Source: Caenimonas sedimenti
Lineage (GTDB): Bacteria; Pseudomonadota; Gammaproteobacteria; Burkholderiales; Burkholderiaceae_C
Assembly (NCBI RefSeq): GCF_007833165.1
Contig: NZ_VOBQ01000023.1
Coordinates: 1-64,000, forward strand
Direction of reading: 5' to 3'
DNA length: 64,000 nucleotides
This document shows positions 24,052 to 32,205 of the stretch, piece by piece (the first letter of the stretch is position 1; each line of letters starts with the position of its first letter). Made by a program: the position numbers and the translations under genes. The notes below the pieces were generated by a model that did not search any database, was not told the DNA's origin, and was given only the letters and a program-made list of their open reading frames with translations.

Positions 24052-24945
24052 CTACGAAGCCGCTTCCGCGAGCAGCCAGTCGCGGAAAGCCACCAGCGGC
24101 GGAAACTGCGCCTTCTCCGGTGCATAGCAGAGGTAGTAGGCGCGCCGCGTGGGCACGGGGATGTCCAAGGCGATCACGAGCGCGCCGCTTTTCAGTTCTT
24201 CCTCCACCAGCGTCCGCGCCACCAGTCCGATACCGATGCCGGCGGTGGCGGCCTGGATCATGTGCGCCACGTATTCGAACTGCGGCCCGTTCTGCATGGC
24301 GCGCAACGGCAGGGCCTGGGCCTGCCACCATTCACGCCAGGCTTGCGGCTGCGTCGCCACCTGCAAGAGCAGGTGGGCGGGAACGTCCTGCGCGGAGCGC
24401 AGCGGCTGCCGCCGCAGCAATCGCGGGCTGGCAATGACCACGCGCCGGTCTTCGACCAGCTCGTGCGACAACAGGCCGGGCCAATGCCCGTCGCCGATCC
24501 GGATGGCGACGTCCATGCCCGACAGGTCCATGTCGAAATCGGCGATGCGGGAATGCATGTGGACGAGCATGCCGGGGTGTAGCGCATAGAAGTTCGCCAG
24601 GCGCGGCAGCAGCCACTTGGAACCGAAAGTCGGCACGGTGGCGAGGTGCAGCGAACCCACGCCGGTCCGGAACGCCGCCACCTGCGCGGTGGCGCTGCGG
24701 ATGCGCTCCAGCGCCGCCGCCGTCTCCTTCGCGTACATCGCGCCGATGTCGGTCAGTGCGATGCGCCGGCCCGCGCGGCGGAACAGTTCCACCTCCAGCA
24801 GGGACTCGAGCGCCTGGACTTGGCGGCTGACCGCGCTTTGCGTCAGCGACAGTTCCTCCCCCGCACGCGTGAAGCTCTGGTGGCGCGCGGCCGCCTCGAA
24901 AGCCTGCAGGAGCGACATCGAAGGCAGCAAGCGGTGCTGGTTCAT
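24052..24945 (-). CDS. LysR family regulator, GcvA-like (probable gcdH regulator)
   Basis: LysR-type activator of 297 residues. The N-terminal winged helix is SLLQAFEAAARHQSFTRAGEELSLTQ, with SAVSRQVQALE as the recognition helix, and FRRAGRRIALTDIG follows, as in GcvA-like proteins. The rest is the periplasmic-binding-like effector domain. It is transcribed away from gcdH across 106 bases that contain repeated CCTTAA sites, the usual place for a LysR regulator of glutaryl-CoA dehydrogenase. The glutaryl-pathway effector is inferred. Confidence 0.85.
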   Translation of the reverse strand: MNQHRLLPSMSLLQAFEAAARHQSFTRAGEELSLTQSAVSRQVQALESLLEVELFRRAGRRIALTDIGAMYAKETAAALERIRSATAQVAAFRTGVGSLHLATVPTFGSKWLLPRLANFYALHPGMLVHMHSRIADFDMDLSGMDVAIRIGDGHWPGLLSHELVEDRRVVIASPRLLRRQPLRSAQDVPAHLLLQVATQPQAWREWWQAQALPLRAMQNGPQFEYVAHMIQAATAGIGIGLVARTLVEEELKSGALVIALDIPVPTRRAYYLCYAPEKAQFPPLVAFRDWLLAEAAS

Positions 24946-24960
24946 TCGGAAAACTCATGC

Positions 24961-25006
24961 ATAAGGCCAGGATTTTACGTTTGTCCCCCTTAATCGGCGG
25001 CCTTAA
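24961..25006. promoter_or_regulatory. Candidate LysR binding region (ATAAGG/CCTTAA repeats)
   Basis: Between lysR and gcdH there is ATAAGG at 24961-24966, then CCTTAA at 24988-24993 and again at 25001-25006. The last two are direct repeats 13 bases apart and the first is inverted against them. Such sets of half-sites are usual for LysR regulators. No precise T-N11-A box was fixed. Confidence 0.35.
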
Positions 25007-25051
25007 ACTCACCAGAACATTCCCGCAACCTTCCTCCCGAGACACGCTGCC

Positions 25052-26230
25052 ATGGCATCCAAAGCATCCTTCCAATGGGCCGACCCGCTGCTGCTGGACC
25101 AGCAGCTCACCGATGACGAGCGCGCCGTGCGCGATGCGGCGCAGGCGTACTGCCAGGAGAAGCTGCTGCCGCGCGTGACCGAAGCGTTCCGCAACGAGCA
25201 CACCGACCTGGCCATCTTCCGCGAGATGGGGGAACTCGGCCTGCTGGGTGCGACCATCCCCGAGCAATACGGCGGGGCCGGCCTCAACTACGTTTGCTAC
25301 GGCCTGATCGCGCGCGAGGTCGAGCGGGTCGATTCGGGCTACCGTTCCATGAACAGCGTGCAGTCGTCGCTGGTGATGGTGCCGATCCACGAGTTCGGCA
25401 ACGAACAGACGAAGCAGAAATACCTGCCCAAGCTCGCCACGGGCGAGTGGATCGGCTGCTTCGGCCTCACCGAGCCGAACCACGGCTCCGACCCCGGCAG
25501 CATGGTCACCCGCGCCCGCAAGGTCGATGGCGGCTACAAGCTGACCGGCAGCAAGATGTGGATCACCAACAGCCCCGTGGCCGACGTGTTCGTGGTCTGG
25601 GCCAAGGACGACGAAGGTGCCATCCGCGGCTTCGTGCTGGAAAAAGGCTGGAAGGGCCTCTCTGCCCCCAAGATCACCGGCAAGGTAGGGCTGCGCGCTT
25701 CCATCACCGGCGAGATCGTCATGGAAGACGTGTTCTGCCCGGAAGAGAACGCATTCCCCGAAGTGCGCGGCCTGAAGGGCCCGTTCACCTGCCTCAACTC
25801 CGCGCGCTACGGCATCGCCTGGGGCGCGCTGGGCGCGGCCGAAGACTGCTGGTTCCGCGCGCGCCAGTACGTCCTGGACCGCAAGCAGTTCGGCAAGCCG
25901 CTGGCCGCCAACCAGCTGGTGCAGAAGAAGCTGGCCGACATGCAGACCGAAATCACGCTCGGTTTGCAAGGCTGCCTGCGCCTGGGCCGCATGAAGGACG
26001 AGGGCACGGCGTCGGTGGAGATCACCTCCATCATGAAACGCAACTCCTGCGGCAAGGCGTTGGACATCGCGCGCGTCGCGCGCGACATGCTGGGCGGCAA
26101 CGGCATCAGCGACGAGTTCGGCGTCGCCCGCCACCTGGTGAACCTGGAAGTCGTGAACACCTACGAGGGCACGCACGACATCCATGCCCTGATCCTGGGT
26201 CGGGCCATGACGGGGATCGCCGCGTTTTGA
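25052..26230 (+). CDS. gcdH: Glutaryl-CoA dehydrogenase
   Basis: FAD enzyme of 392 residues that oxidises and decarboxylates glutaryl-CoA to crotonyl-CoA, on the path from lysine, tryptophan or glutarate to acetyl-CoA. Characteristic text: GLTEPNHGSDPGSM, KMWITNSPVADVFVVWAK and the catalytic Glu E372 in NTYEGTHDIHALILGRA. The substrate-carboxylate Arg of the family is expected near YRSMNSVQSSLVM, which is present. The start is the ATG at 25052 after CGAGACACGCTGCC. It ends in a stop that overlaps the TTG start of the next gene. Confidence 0.94.
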   Translation: MASKASFQWADPLLLDQQLTDDERAVRDAAQAYCQEKLLPRVTEAFRNEHTDLAIFREMGELGLLGATIPEQYGGAGLNYVCYGLIAREVERVDSGYRSMNSVQSSLVMVPIHEFGNEQTKQKYLPKLATGEWIGCFGLTEPNHGSDPGSMVTRARKVDGGYKLTGSKMWITNSPVADVFVVWAKDDEGAIRGFVLEKGWKGLSAPKITGKVGLRASITGEIVMEDVFCPEENAFPEVRGLKGPFTCLNSARYGIAWGALGAAEDCWFRARQYVLDRKQFGKPLAANQLVQKKLADMQTEITLGLQGCLRLGRMKDEGTASVEITSIMKRNSCGKALDIARVARDMLGGNGISDEFGVARHLVNLEVVNTYEGTHDIHALILGRAMTGIAAF

Positions 26231-26778
26231 CCGGCGCGGGCGGCCTGCGCCTGCTCGAAGACCGGATCTGGGCAGAACTCGCGCAAGCCCCACGCGACCG
26301 GGAGCATGGGTGGCGCACGCCGGTCCTGGCGACAGTCGCTGCCGATGGTGCACCCTCGGCCCGCACCGTGGTACTGCGCGATGCGGATGCCGATGCTCGT
26401 ACCCTGGCGATCTTCACCGATGTGCGCAGCCCCAAAGTCGGAGAGATCGCCGCCGAGCCGCGCGCGAGTCTGGTGTTCTGGAGTGATTCGCTGCAGTGGC
26501 AATTGCGGGTGGCCGCCAGGGTGGTCGTGCAGCGCGAGGGTGTGGCGGTTGCGCTGGCCTGGGACCGCATCAGCCGCTCTGCGGGCGCGCGCGAGTATCT
26601 GTCACATGCAGCGCCCGGGGCATTCCTGCACGCCGAGGCGCCCCCCGCCATCGAAGGCCATCATTTCGCCATTCTTCGTGCGCACGTCCTCGCGATGGAC
26701 TCGCTCGAACTGCACAGTGACGGACCGCACCGGCGCGTCCAATTCACGCGGGATGCGGCCAGTGAGCGTGTGCCCTGA
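26227..26778 (+). CDS. Pyridoxamine 5'-phosphate oxidase-like flavin-binding protein
   Basis: Split-barrel protein of 183 residues of the Pyridox_oxase_2 group: WRTPVLATVAADGAPSARTVVLRD, then IFTDVRSPKVGEIAAEPRASLVFW and QWQLRVAARVVV. These bind FMN and are usually of unknown substrate. The start is a TTG at 26227 that overlaps the gcdH stop (TTGA); no ATG or GTG is near, and the N-terminal residues LRLLEDRIWAELAQAP match where family members start. It is coupled to gcdH, which does not by itself tell what it does. Confidence 0.8.
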   Translation: MTGAGGLRLLEDRIWAELAQAPRDREHGWRTPVLATVAADGAPSARTVVLRDADADARTLAIFTDVRSPKVGEIAAEPRASLVFWSDSLQWQLRVAARVVVQREGVAVALAWDRISRSAGAREYLSHAAPGAFLHAEAPPAIEGHHFAILRAHVLAMDSLELHSDGPHRRVQFTRDAASERVP

Positions 26779-26859
26779 GCCGTGCGCGGGCATGCATTCA
26801 AGATGGCCTCCATCGGAGTGAGTCCGGCGCCCGCGCACTTCTGGCCCGCCCGCAGGCGC

Positions 26860-27738
26860 TCAGGCCGCCAGCAGCATCGCCTCAGGCGTGTCGTTGATGG
26901 TGGTGCGGCGCAGTTCGCGCCGTTCCATCACGTCGTAGCGCCGGCCGCGGTGCAGGGTGGCGCGGTTGTCCCAGATCACCAGGTCACCCACCTGCCACTC
27001 ATGCACGTAGACGCGCTCGCGCTGCGTGGCATGTTCCAGCAGATCCTGCAGGAACATCCGGGATTCGGCCGTCGGCCAACCCAGGATCTGCCGCGCATGC
27101 ACGCCGACGAACAGCACCTTGCGCCCCGAGCCCGGGTGCGTGTCCACCAGCGGCCACACCGCGGGCGGAATTTCCTTCTTCTGTTCGTCGGTGTACGCGT
27201 CATCGCCCAGCAGCAGCCGCGTGTGGAGCGCGAAGTGTTCGGCCTTCAGGTCCTGGATCTCGGCCTTGCTGCGTTCGTCCAGCGCGTCGTAGGCAGCGCG
27301 CAGGTCGGCGAACTCGGTGTTGCCGCCCCAGCTGGGCTTGATCACGCAATGCAGCATCGAGTAGGCCGCGCGCGGGTTCATGAACGAGCTGTCGCTGTGC
27401 CACAGCTGGTTGGCGAAGTTCGACAGGTTCTTGGGCGAATCGCGCCTGGCCACGTTGCCTTGCGCGTCCACGTTCGAGATGTCGATCAGCCGCTCGTCTT
27501 CGAGCCGTTCCGGCCGCTTGAAGACGCGCTTCAGGCCAATGTCCAGCGGACCGAATGACTTCGCGAAATCGATCTGCTGCTGCGGCGTGAGCGGCTGGCC
27601 GCGCCACACCAGCACGGCGTATTCGTTCATCGCGGCATTGATGGCGCGCAGGTCGGCATCGGCGAGCGGGCGGGTCAGGTCGACGCCGCTGGCTTCGGCG
27701 CCGAACACGGGATGCAGGGGCTTCAGTTGCAGGGGCAT
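26860..27738 (-). CDS. TauD/TfdA family Fe(II)/2-oxoglutarate dioxygenase
   Basis: Dioxygenase of 292 residues. The iron site is H114 and D116 in QLWHSDSSF with H263 in DNRATLHRGRRYD, and the 2-oxoglutarate-binding Arg is among RRELRRTTI. Sequence such as VDLTRPLADADL and FAKSFGPLDIGLKRV resembles TfdA (2,4-D dioxygenase) and its relatives that cleave ether or sulfonate bonds. It is 13 bases after the next gene upstream, a Bug binding protein, so the two share a transcript. The substrate is likely an imported carboxylate or sulfonate, not identified. Confidence 0.85.
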   Translation of the reverse strand: MPLQLKPLHPVFGAEASGVDLTRPLADADLRAINAAMNEYAVLVWRGQPLTPQQQIDFAKSFGPLDIGLKRVFKRPERLEDERLIDISNVDAQGNVARRDSPKNLSNFANQLWHSDSSFMNPRAAYSMLHCVIKPSWGGNTEFADLRAAYDALDERSKAEIQDLKAEHFALHTRLLLGDDAYTDEQKKEIPPAVWPLVDTHPGSGRKVLFVGVHARQILGWPTAESRMFLQDLLEHATQRERVYVHEWQVGDLVIWDNRATLHRGRRYDVMERRELRRTTINDTPEAMLLAA

Positions 27739-27751
27739 GGCAATTCCCGTC

Positions 27752-28720
27752 TCATTCCTGTTCGATCTTGGCTTCGGTGACGACGCGGCCCCAGCGCTTC
27801 ATTTCCGAGGCGATGAGTGCGTCGAACTGTTCGGGCTTCGAGGCGACGACCTGCAGGCCGTATTCCTGCGCGCGCGCCTGGATGTCGGGGCTGGCCAGCG
27901 CCTTGGCGGTGTCGGCCTGGATCTTCTGCAGCACCGGCTTCGGCGTGCCGGCGGGCGCGACGAACCCGAGCAGGGCGCCGACGTTGAAGCCAGGCACCGT
28001 TTCGGCCACGGTCGGGTAGTTGTGGCCGGCCACGCGCTTGTCGCCCAGGGTGGCGATGATCTTCATCTTGCCGGCCTGCACGAACGGCAGGATCGAGAGG
28101 AAAGGATCGACGACGACGTCCAGCCGCCCGCCGAGCAATTCGGTGTGCGCGGGCGCGCTGCCCTTCATGCCGACGTGCTGCATTTCGAATCCGGCTTCGC
28201 GCTTCAACAACTCGGCGCCGAGGTGCGTCGTGCTGCCGGCGCCGGGGGTGCCGTAGTTCAGCTTGCCGGGATTCTTCTTCGCATAGGCGATCAGCTCCGG
28301 CAGCGTGTTGAAAGGCGCGTCGGCCCGCGCGACCATCGCCAGCTGCATGTTGAACAGCTGCGTGACGCCGGAGAGGTCCTTCAGCGTGTCGTAGGGCAGC
28401 TTCTTGCGCAGGGTGGGGTTCACCGCCAGCGAGGAATTCACCATGCCGATGGTGAGCCCGTCCGGGGCGGACTTGGCGACGTAGTCGGCTCCGATGGCCG
28501 TGCCGGCGCCGGGCTTGTATTCGATCAACACCGGCTGGCCCCAGGTTTCCTGCAGCTTCTGCGCCAACTGGCGCCCGACTGTGTCGGTGGGCCCGCCCGG
28601 CGGGAAGGGGATGATGATCTTGACCGGGCCCTTGGGGAACTCCTGTGCGGCGGCAGGTGCGGCGGCTGCCAGCGCGAAGGCGCCAGCGAGGAGGGCGGTG
28701 CAGAGTTTGCGGAAGGTCAA
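27752..28720 (-). CDS. Bug-family (TctC-like) tripartite tricarboxylate transporter binding protein
   Basis: Periplasmic solute receptor of 322 residues. The signal peptide is LCTALLAGAFALAAAAPAAAQ, and the mature protein opens with FPKGPVKIIIPFPPGGPTDT, the hallmark of Bug proteins, followed by ENKPGAG-type text as IEYKPGAGTAIGADYVAKSAPDG. The start is a TTG at 28720 with GGAG five bases upstream. No TctA/TctB genes lie nearby, which is common for Bug proteins. Divergent from an iclR gene, with two similar sites in the gap. The ligand is unknown. Confidence 0.88.
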   Translation of the reverse strand: MTFRKLCTALLAGAFALAAAAPAAAQEFPKGPVKIIIPFPPGGPTDTVGRQLAQKLQETWGQPVLIEYKPGAGTAIGADYVAKSAPDGLTIGMVNSSLAVNPTLRKKLPYDTLKDLSGVTQLFNMQLAMVARADAPFNTLPELIAYAKKNPGKLNYGTPGAGSTTHLGAELLKREAGFEMQHVGMKGSAPAHTELLGGRLDVVVDPFLSILPFVQAGKMKIIATLGDKRVAGHNYPTVAETVPGFNVGALLGFVAPAGTPKPVLQKIQADTAKALASPDIQARAQEYGLQVVASKPEQFDALIASEMKRWGRVVTEAKIEQE

Positions 28721-28736
28721 GATGTCTCCAAAAATA

Positions 28737-28789
28737 AAACAGCGTTCCAGGATTCTAGCTGCGGGCTGGCATAAAATGAAACACTGTTC
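28737..28789. promoter_or_regulatory. Two repeated sites between bug and iclR (probable IclR operators)
   Basis: AAACAGCGTTC at 28737-28747 and AAACACTGTTC at 28779-28789 are two copies of AAACA-NN-GTTC, 42 bases apart centre to centre, i.e. four helical turns. IclR proteins bind as dimers of dimers at such spaced sites. They lie in the 87-base divergent promoter region, and the second is just ahead of the iclR start. Confidence 0.5.
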
Positions 28790-28807
28790 TACTAAAAGGG
28801 GATCCCG

Positions 28808-29599
28808 TTGACTGAGGGCACGGCGGCAAGCAAGGACGAAGTCAGCGCGCTGGCCCGCGGCCTGGCCTTGCTGAAGGCGATCGCGGATGCGGCGCAACCC
28901 CAATCGAACCGGGACCTGGCGGACAGCACCGGCATCCCGAAGGCGACCGTGTCCCGGCTGACTGCCACGCTGCAAGCTTCCGGCCTGCTGCGCCAGTCGC
29001 CGGACAGCGATCGCTTCGCCCTGGGGCCGGCCGCGCTGCAACTGGGCAACGCCTACCTGCGCACCTTCGACTTCCGCCAGCAGGCCCGCCTGCACCTGGC
29101 GGAACTGGCGGAACTGGCCGGGGCGAACGTGCACCTGGGCGTGCGCGATGGCCTCGACATCCTGTTGATCGACACCCTGCGCCCACGCTCCGCACTCATC
29201 CTGTCGCGCATGGATGTGGGGTCACGGCTGTCTATCCCGACCTCCGCCGCGGGTCGCGCTTACTTGGCGTCTCTTCCGGCGCCTGAACGCGAAGCGCTTC
29301 TCGGAGAGATCCGCCAAGTCAGTGGCAAGCGCTGGAATACTGTCCGCCACCGTCTGGAGGCGGCGTTCGACGAACATGCGCGCGGTGGGTACTGCAGTTC
29401 GTTCGGCGAATGGCATCCCGACATCCACGCGCTCGGATTCAGCCTCCGCGGCGCGCGCGGCGAGATGTACGGCGTGAGCGTGGGTGGGCCCGCCTACATG
29501 CTGCCGCGCGAGATGCTGCTGGAAAAGGTGGCGCCTCGATTGCAGCAGGTTCGGCGCGACATCGAGCACGAGGCGGGGCTCGGCCGCGCAAACGCCTAA
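28808..29599 (+). CDS. IclR family transcriptional regulator
   Basis: Regulator of 263 residues. Helix-turn-helix text is LADSTGIPKATVSRLTATLQASGLLRQ (about residues 38-64), and the C-terminal effector domain contains GANVHLGVRDGLDILLIDTL, SIPTSAAGRAYLA and GGYCSSFGEWHPDIHALGF. The start is a TTG at 28808 after AGGGGATCCCG. It probably controls the Bug/dioxygenase genes transcribed away from it. Confidence 0.87.
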   Translation: MTEGTAASKDEVSALARGLALLKAIADAAQPQSNRDLADSTGIPKATVSRLTATLQASGLLRQSPDSDRFALGPAALQLGNAYLRTFDFRQQARLHLAELAELAGANVHLGVRDGLDILLIDTLRPRSALILSRMDVGSRLSIPTSAAGRAYLASLPAPEREALLGEIRQVSGKRWNTVRHRLEAAFDEHARGGYCSSFGEWHPDIHALGFSLRGARGEMYGVSVGGPAYMLPREMLLEKVAPRLQQVRRDIEHEAGLGRANA

Positions 29600-30150
29600 G
29601 CTGCGCGGCGCTCGGCCAACAGCGCCTGGATCGCCGCCTCGGTGCGCGCGTAGTCGCCTTCGCCGAAGTGCTGGTAGCGGATCCGGCCACGCGCATCCAC
29701 CAGGTAGTGGGCCGGCCAGTACTGGTTGCCGTACGCCTTCCACGTCGCATAGCGGTTGTCCTGGGCCACGGCGTGCTTCACGCCGAAGCGGCGGATGGCC
29801 GCCTCGACGTTCGCCGTGGAGCGTTCGAAGGCGAACTCCGGCGTGTGCACGCCCACCGTCACCAGCCCGGCCGCTCTGTAGGTTTCCGCCCAGCGATTGA
29901 CATGGGGCAGGGTGCGGATGCAGTTGATGCACGAGTACGTCCAGAAGTCGACGAGCACCACGCGGCCGCGCAGGCTTTCCATTTGCAGCGGCGGCGAGTT
30001 CAGCCAGCGCTCGATGCCGGTGAATTCCGGTGCGCTGCCGAGGTCGTGCAGGCCGGGAGCTGCGGGCGGTGCACCGAGCGCATGGGAAGCGCCCGCTGCA
30101 AGAAGACCGCCCAGGAGGGCGCGGCGATGGATCGTTGAATGCGTTGACAT
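29596..30150 (-). CDS. Thioredoxin-like protein, DipZ/TlpA type
   Basis: Periplasmic thiol-disulfide protein of 184 residues. A Tat-like leader, HRRALLGGLLAAGASHALG, is followed by a thioredoxin fold with the active-site CINC motif (C74 and C77 in FWTYSCINCIRT), as in the thioredoxin domain of DipZ. The ATG is at 30150. It lies two bases after ccdA in the same operon. Together they form what DipZ holds in one chain: a membrane electron carrier and its periplasmic thioredoxin. The stop overlaps the end of the convergent iclR gene by four bases. Confidence 0.87.
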   Translation of the reverse strand: MSTHSTIHRRALLGGLLAAGASHALGAPPAAPGLHDLGSAPEFTGIERWLNSPPLQMESLRGRVVLVDFWTYSCINCIRTLPHVNRWAETYRAAGLVTVGVHTPEFAFERSTANVEAAIRRFGVKHAVAQDNRYATWKAYGNQYWPAHYLVDARGRIRYQHFGEGDYARTEAAIQALLAERRAA

Positions 30151-30152
30151 GG

Positions 30153-30854
30153 TCAGAGTCCCAATGGGCCTTGTGGATAGAACTGCGAAACCCAGACGGT
30201 GATCCACCCGTCCAGCTGGAAGAAGGTGGCGACCGCGACAGCGATGACGATGGCACCGAACACCTGCTGCATCCGGTGCGCGTGGCGCGCCAGTTGCCGC
30301 ACCCGCGTGGACGCGACCTGCCCGCCATAGGCGATCGCCAGCATCGGAACCGCCGCGCCCACGGAATAGCAGGCGAGCAGCAGCGCCGCGCGCGCCGTGT
30401 CGGGCTCGGTGGCGATCAGGGTGAGGATCGATGCCAGCACCGGCCCGGCGCACGGGGTCCAGACGGCCCCCAGCGACAGCCCCAGGAGGAAGCCGCCGAA
30501 GTTGCCGTTGCCGGCGTGGTCGCCCACGGACGCCACTCGGTTGAGGACACCGCTGGCACGCATTGCCAGCCACTGACCTGGCGCTGGCCACAGCATGAAC
30601 ACGCCGAACAGCAGCAGCATCGCGGTGGCCGCGTGGCGCAGGGCTTCCTGCGACACCGGCAGCACCCGCGTGACCGAGCCGAACACCAGGCTGGCCACGC
30701 AGAAGGCCGAGGCGAAGCCCAGCGCGATGAACAGCGGCCGCGTCGCCTTGCGCTGTCCCACGGAGGCGCCCAGCACCACCGGCAGCATCGGCAGCACGCA
30801 GGGGGCCGCCACCGTCAGCGCGCCGGCGGCCAAGGCCAGCAGGGGCGAGGTCAT
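30153..30854 (-). CDS. ccdA: CcdA family cytochrome c biogenesis/thiol-disulfide transmembrane protein
   Basis: Membrane protein of 233 residues with six hydrophobic helices that moves reducing power from cytoplasmic thioredoxin to periplasmic thiols. The two redox cysteines are C19 in VAAPCVLPMLPVVLG and C135 in GAVWTPCAGPVLASI. The ATG at 30854 overlaps the stop of the DUF2147 gene upstream by four bases. Downstream is its likely partner, the CINC thioredoxin. An N-terminal extension to 30887 exists in frame but has no reason to be used. Confidence 0.88.
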   Translation of the reverse strand: MTSPLLALAAGALTVAAPCVLPMLPVVLGASVGQRKATRPLFIALGFASAFCVASLVFGSVTRVLPVSQEALRHAATAMLLLFGVFMLWPAPGQWLAMRASGVLNRVASVGDHAGNGNFGGFLLGLSLGAVWTPCAGPVLASILTLIATEPDTARAALLLACYSVGAAVPMLAIAYGGQVASTRVRQLARHAHRMQQVFGAIVIAVAVATFFQLDGWITVWVSQFYPQGPLGL

Positions 30855-31300
30855 CGTGCGGCCTCGGGCGCGGTGGGCCGGCGCCACACCTGCGTCTTGC
30901 CGAACAGCGGCAGGCCAATGTAGCCGCGCACCAGCAGCTGGTCGGGGGCTTCAGCGCGGAGTGTCGCGCTGTAGGTCTTGCCGTTCTCTCGGTTGTAGAT
31001 GCGGCCCTGGAACTCGCCGTCACCCGCCGGCTGGAGCCCGGAGAGGATTTCCATGCCGAGCGCGGGGCGCGCGTCGGCCGGCGTCATCTCCGCGCCCGGT
31101 CCGCTCATCGAGCGATTGGCGAGCACGCGCACGACCTTGCCGCAAAGCGCGGCGCCGCAAGGCGTGATCTCCACCTCAAGGTTGCCGCTTTCCGTGATCC
31201 AGCGGCCTTGCGGCGCGGCGGGCTGCTGGGCCTGGGTCAGCGGGCTCGCGGCGACCAGCGCGGCAAGTACAAGAAGGGGCGCGAGACGGTTGGCTTGCAT
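30851..31300 (-). CDS. DUF2147 family exported protein
   Basis: Secreted protein of 149 residues with a signal peptide (LAPLLVLAALVAASPLTQAQ) and the DUF2147 core: GRWITESGNLEVEITPCGAALCGKVV, LGMEILSGLQPAGDGEFQGRIYNRENGKTYSATL and VRGYIGLPLFGKTQVWRR. The two cysteines in PCGAALCGK could be substrates for the thiol proteins encoded after it. The start at 31300 has GGAGAAAC before it; an ATG at 31312 is less well placed. Function unknown. Divergent from the response-regulator gene. Confidence 0.85.
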   Translation of the reverse strand: MQANRLAPLLVLAALVAASPLTQAQQPAAPQGRWITESGNLEVEITPCGAALCGKVVRVLANRSMSGPGAEMTPADARPALGMEILSGLQPAGDGEFQGRIYNRENGKTYSATLRAEAPDQLLVRGYIGLPLFGKTQVWRRPTAPEAAR

Positions 31301-31464
31301 GCGTTTCTCCATCGGTGGTTGGGGTGAACGCATTGCAAGCGACGGGCGTATCCCGCATGTGTCACGGACCGGCCGATTTGTCCGCACGCATGTCGGCAGC
31401 GGGCCCAGACATGTTGGGATACATGGTGGCGGCCCCGGCGTCTGCCCATGCGGTACAAACCTGC

Positions 31465-32205
31465 ATGGACCCTGTGGACCACATCCTGGTCGTCGACGAC
31501 GATGCCGGCATCCGCGAACTGGTGACCCAGTACCTGCGCAAGCAAGGCCTGGACGCCACCGCTGCCGCCAACGGGGTCGAGATGCGCCAGGTGCTGGCCA
31601 CGCGGCGGATCGACCTGCTCGTGCTGGACCTGATGCTGCCCGGCGAGGACGGCATCGCGCTGTGCCGCGAGCTGCGCAGTCCCGGCGCGCCCCCGTTGCC
31701 CATCCTGATGCTGACCGCGCGCGGCGACGAGGCGGACCGCATCCTGGGCCTGGAGCTGGGCGCCGACGATTACCTCACCAAGCCGTTCGCCGCGCGGGAA
31801 TTGCTGGCCCGCATCCGGGCCGTGCTGCGGCGCACGCGCATGCTGCCGCCCAACCTGGCCGTGGCGGAGCCGGCGCGGGAAGTGCGCTTCGGCGACTGGC
31901 GCCTGGACACCACGGCGCGCCACCTGCTGGATGGCGAGGGCGCCGTCGTCGCCTTGTCGGGCGCGGAGTACCGGTTGCTGCGCGTGCTGCTGCGCCATCC
32001 CCAGCGCGTGCTGACGCGCGACCAGCTGCTGCAACTCACCCAGGGACGCGATGCCGATGTGTTCGATCGCTCGATCGACCTGCTGGTGAGCCGCCTGCGC
32101 CAACGGCTGCGCGACGTGGCGCGCGAGGCCCGTTACATCAAGACCGTGCGCAACGAAGGCTATGTGTTCTGCGCGGATGTGGCCGGCGACGCCGGGGCGC
32201 CCTGA
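31465..32205 (+). CDS. OmpR-family response regulator
   Basis: Two-component regulator of 246 residues. The receiver has the acid pair D11/D12 in VVDDDAGIRE, phosphoacceptor D55 in LLVLDLMLPGEDG and K106 in DDYLTKPFAA. The winged-helix output ends in DVFDRSIDLLVSRLRQRLRD and YIKTVRNEGYVF. The start ATG at 31465 (MDPVDHILVV) excludes a long unlikely N-terminal extension. It overlaps the kinase gene by one base (TGATG). Probable targets include the divergent DUF2147/ccdA/thioredoxin genes. Confidence 0.9.
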   Translation: MDPVDHILVVDDDAGIRELVTQYLRKQGLDATAAANGVEMRQVLATRRIDLLVLDLMLPGEDGIALCRELRSPGAPPLPILMLTARGDEADRILGLELGADDYLTKPFAARELLARIRAVLRRTRMLPPNLAVAEPAREVRFGDWRLDTTARHLLDGEGAVVALSGAEYRLLRVLLRHPQRVLTRDQLLQLTQGRDADVFDRSIDLLVSRLRQRLRDVAREARYIKTVRNEGYVFCADVAGDAGAP

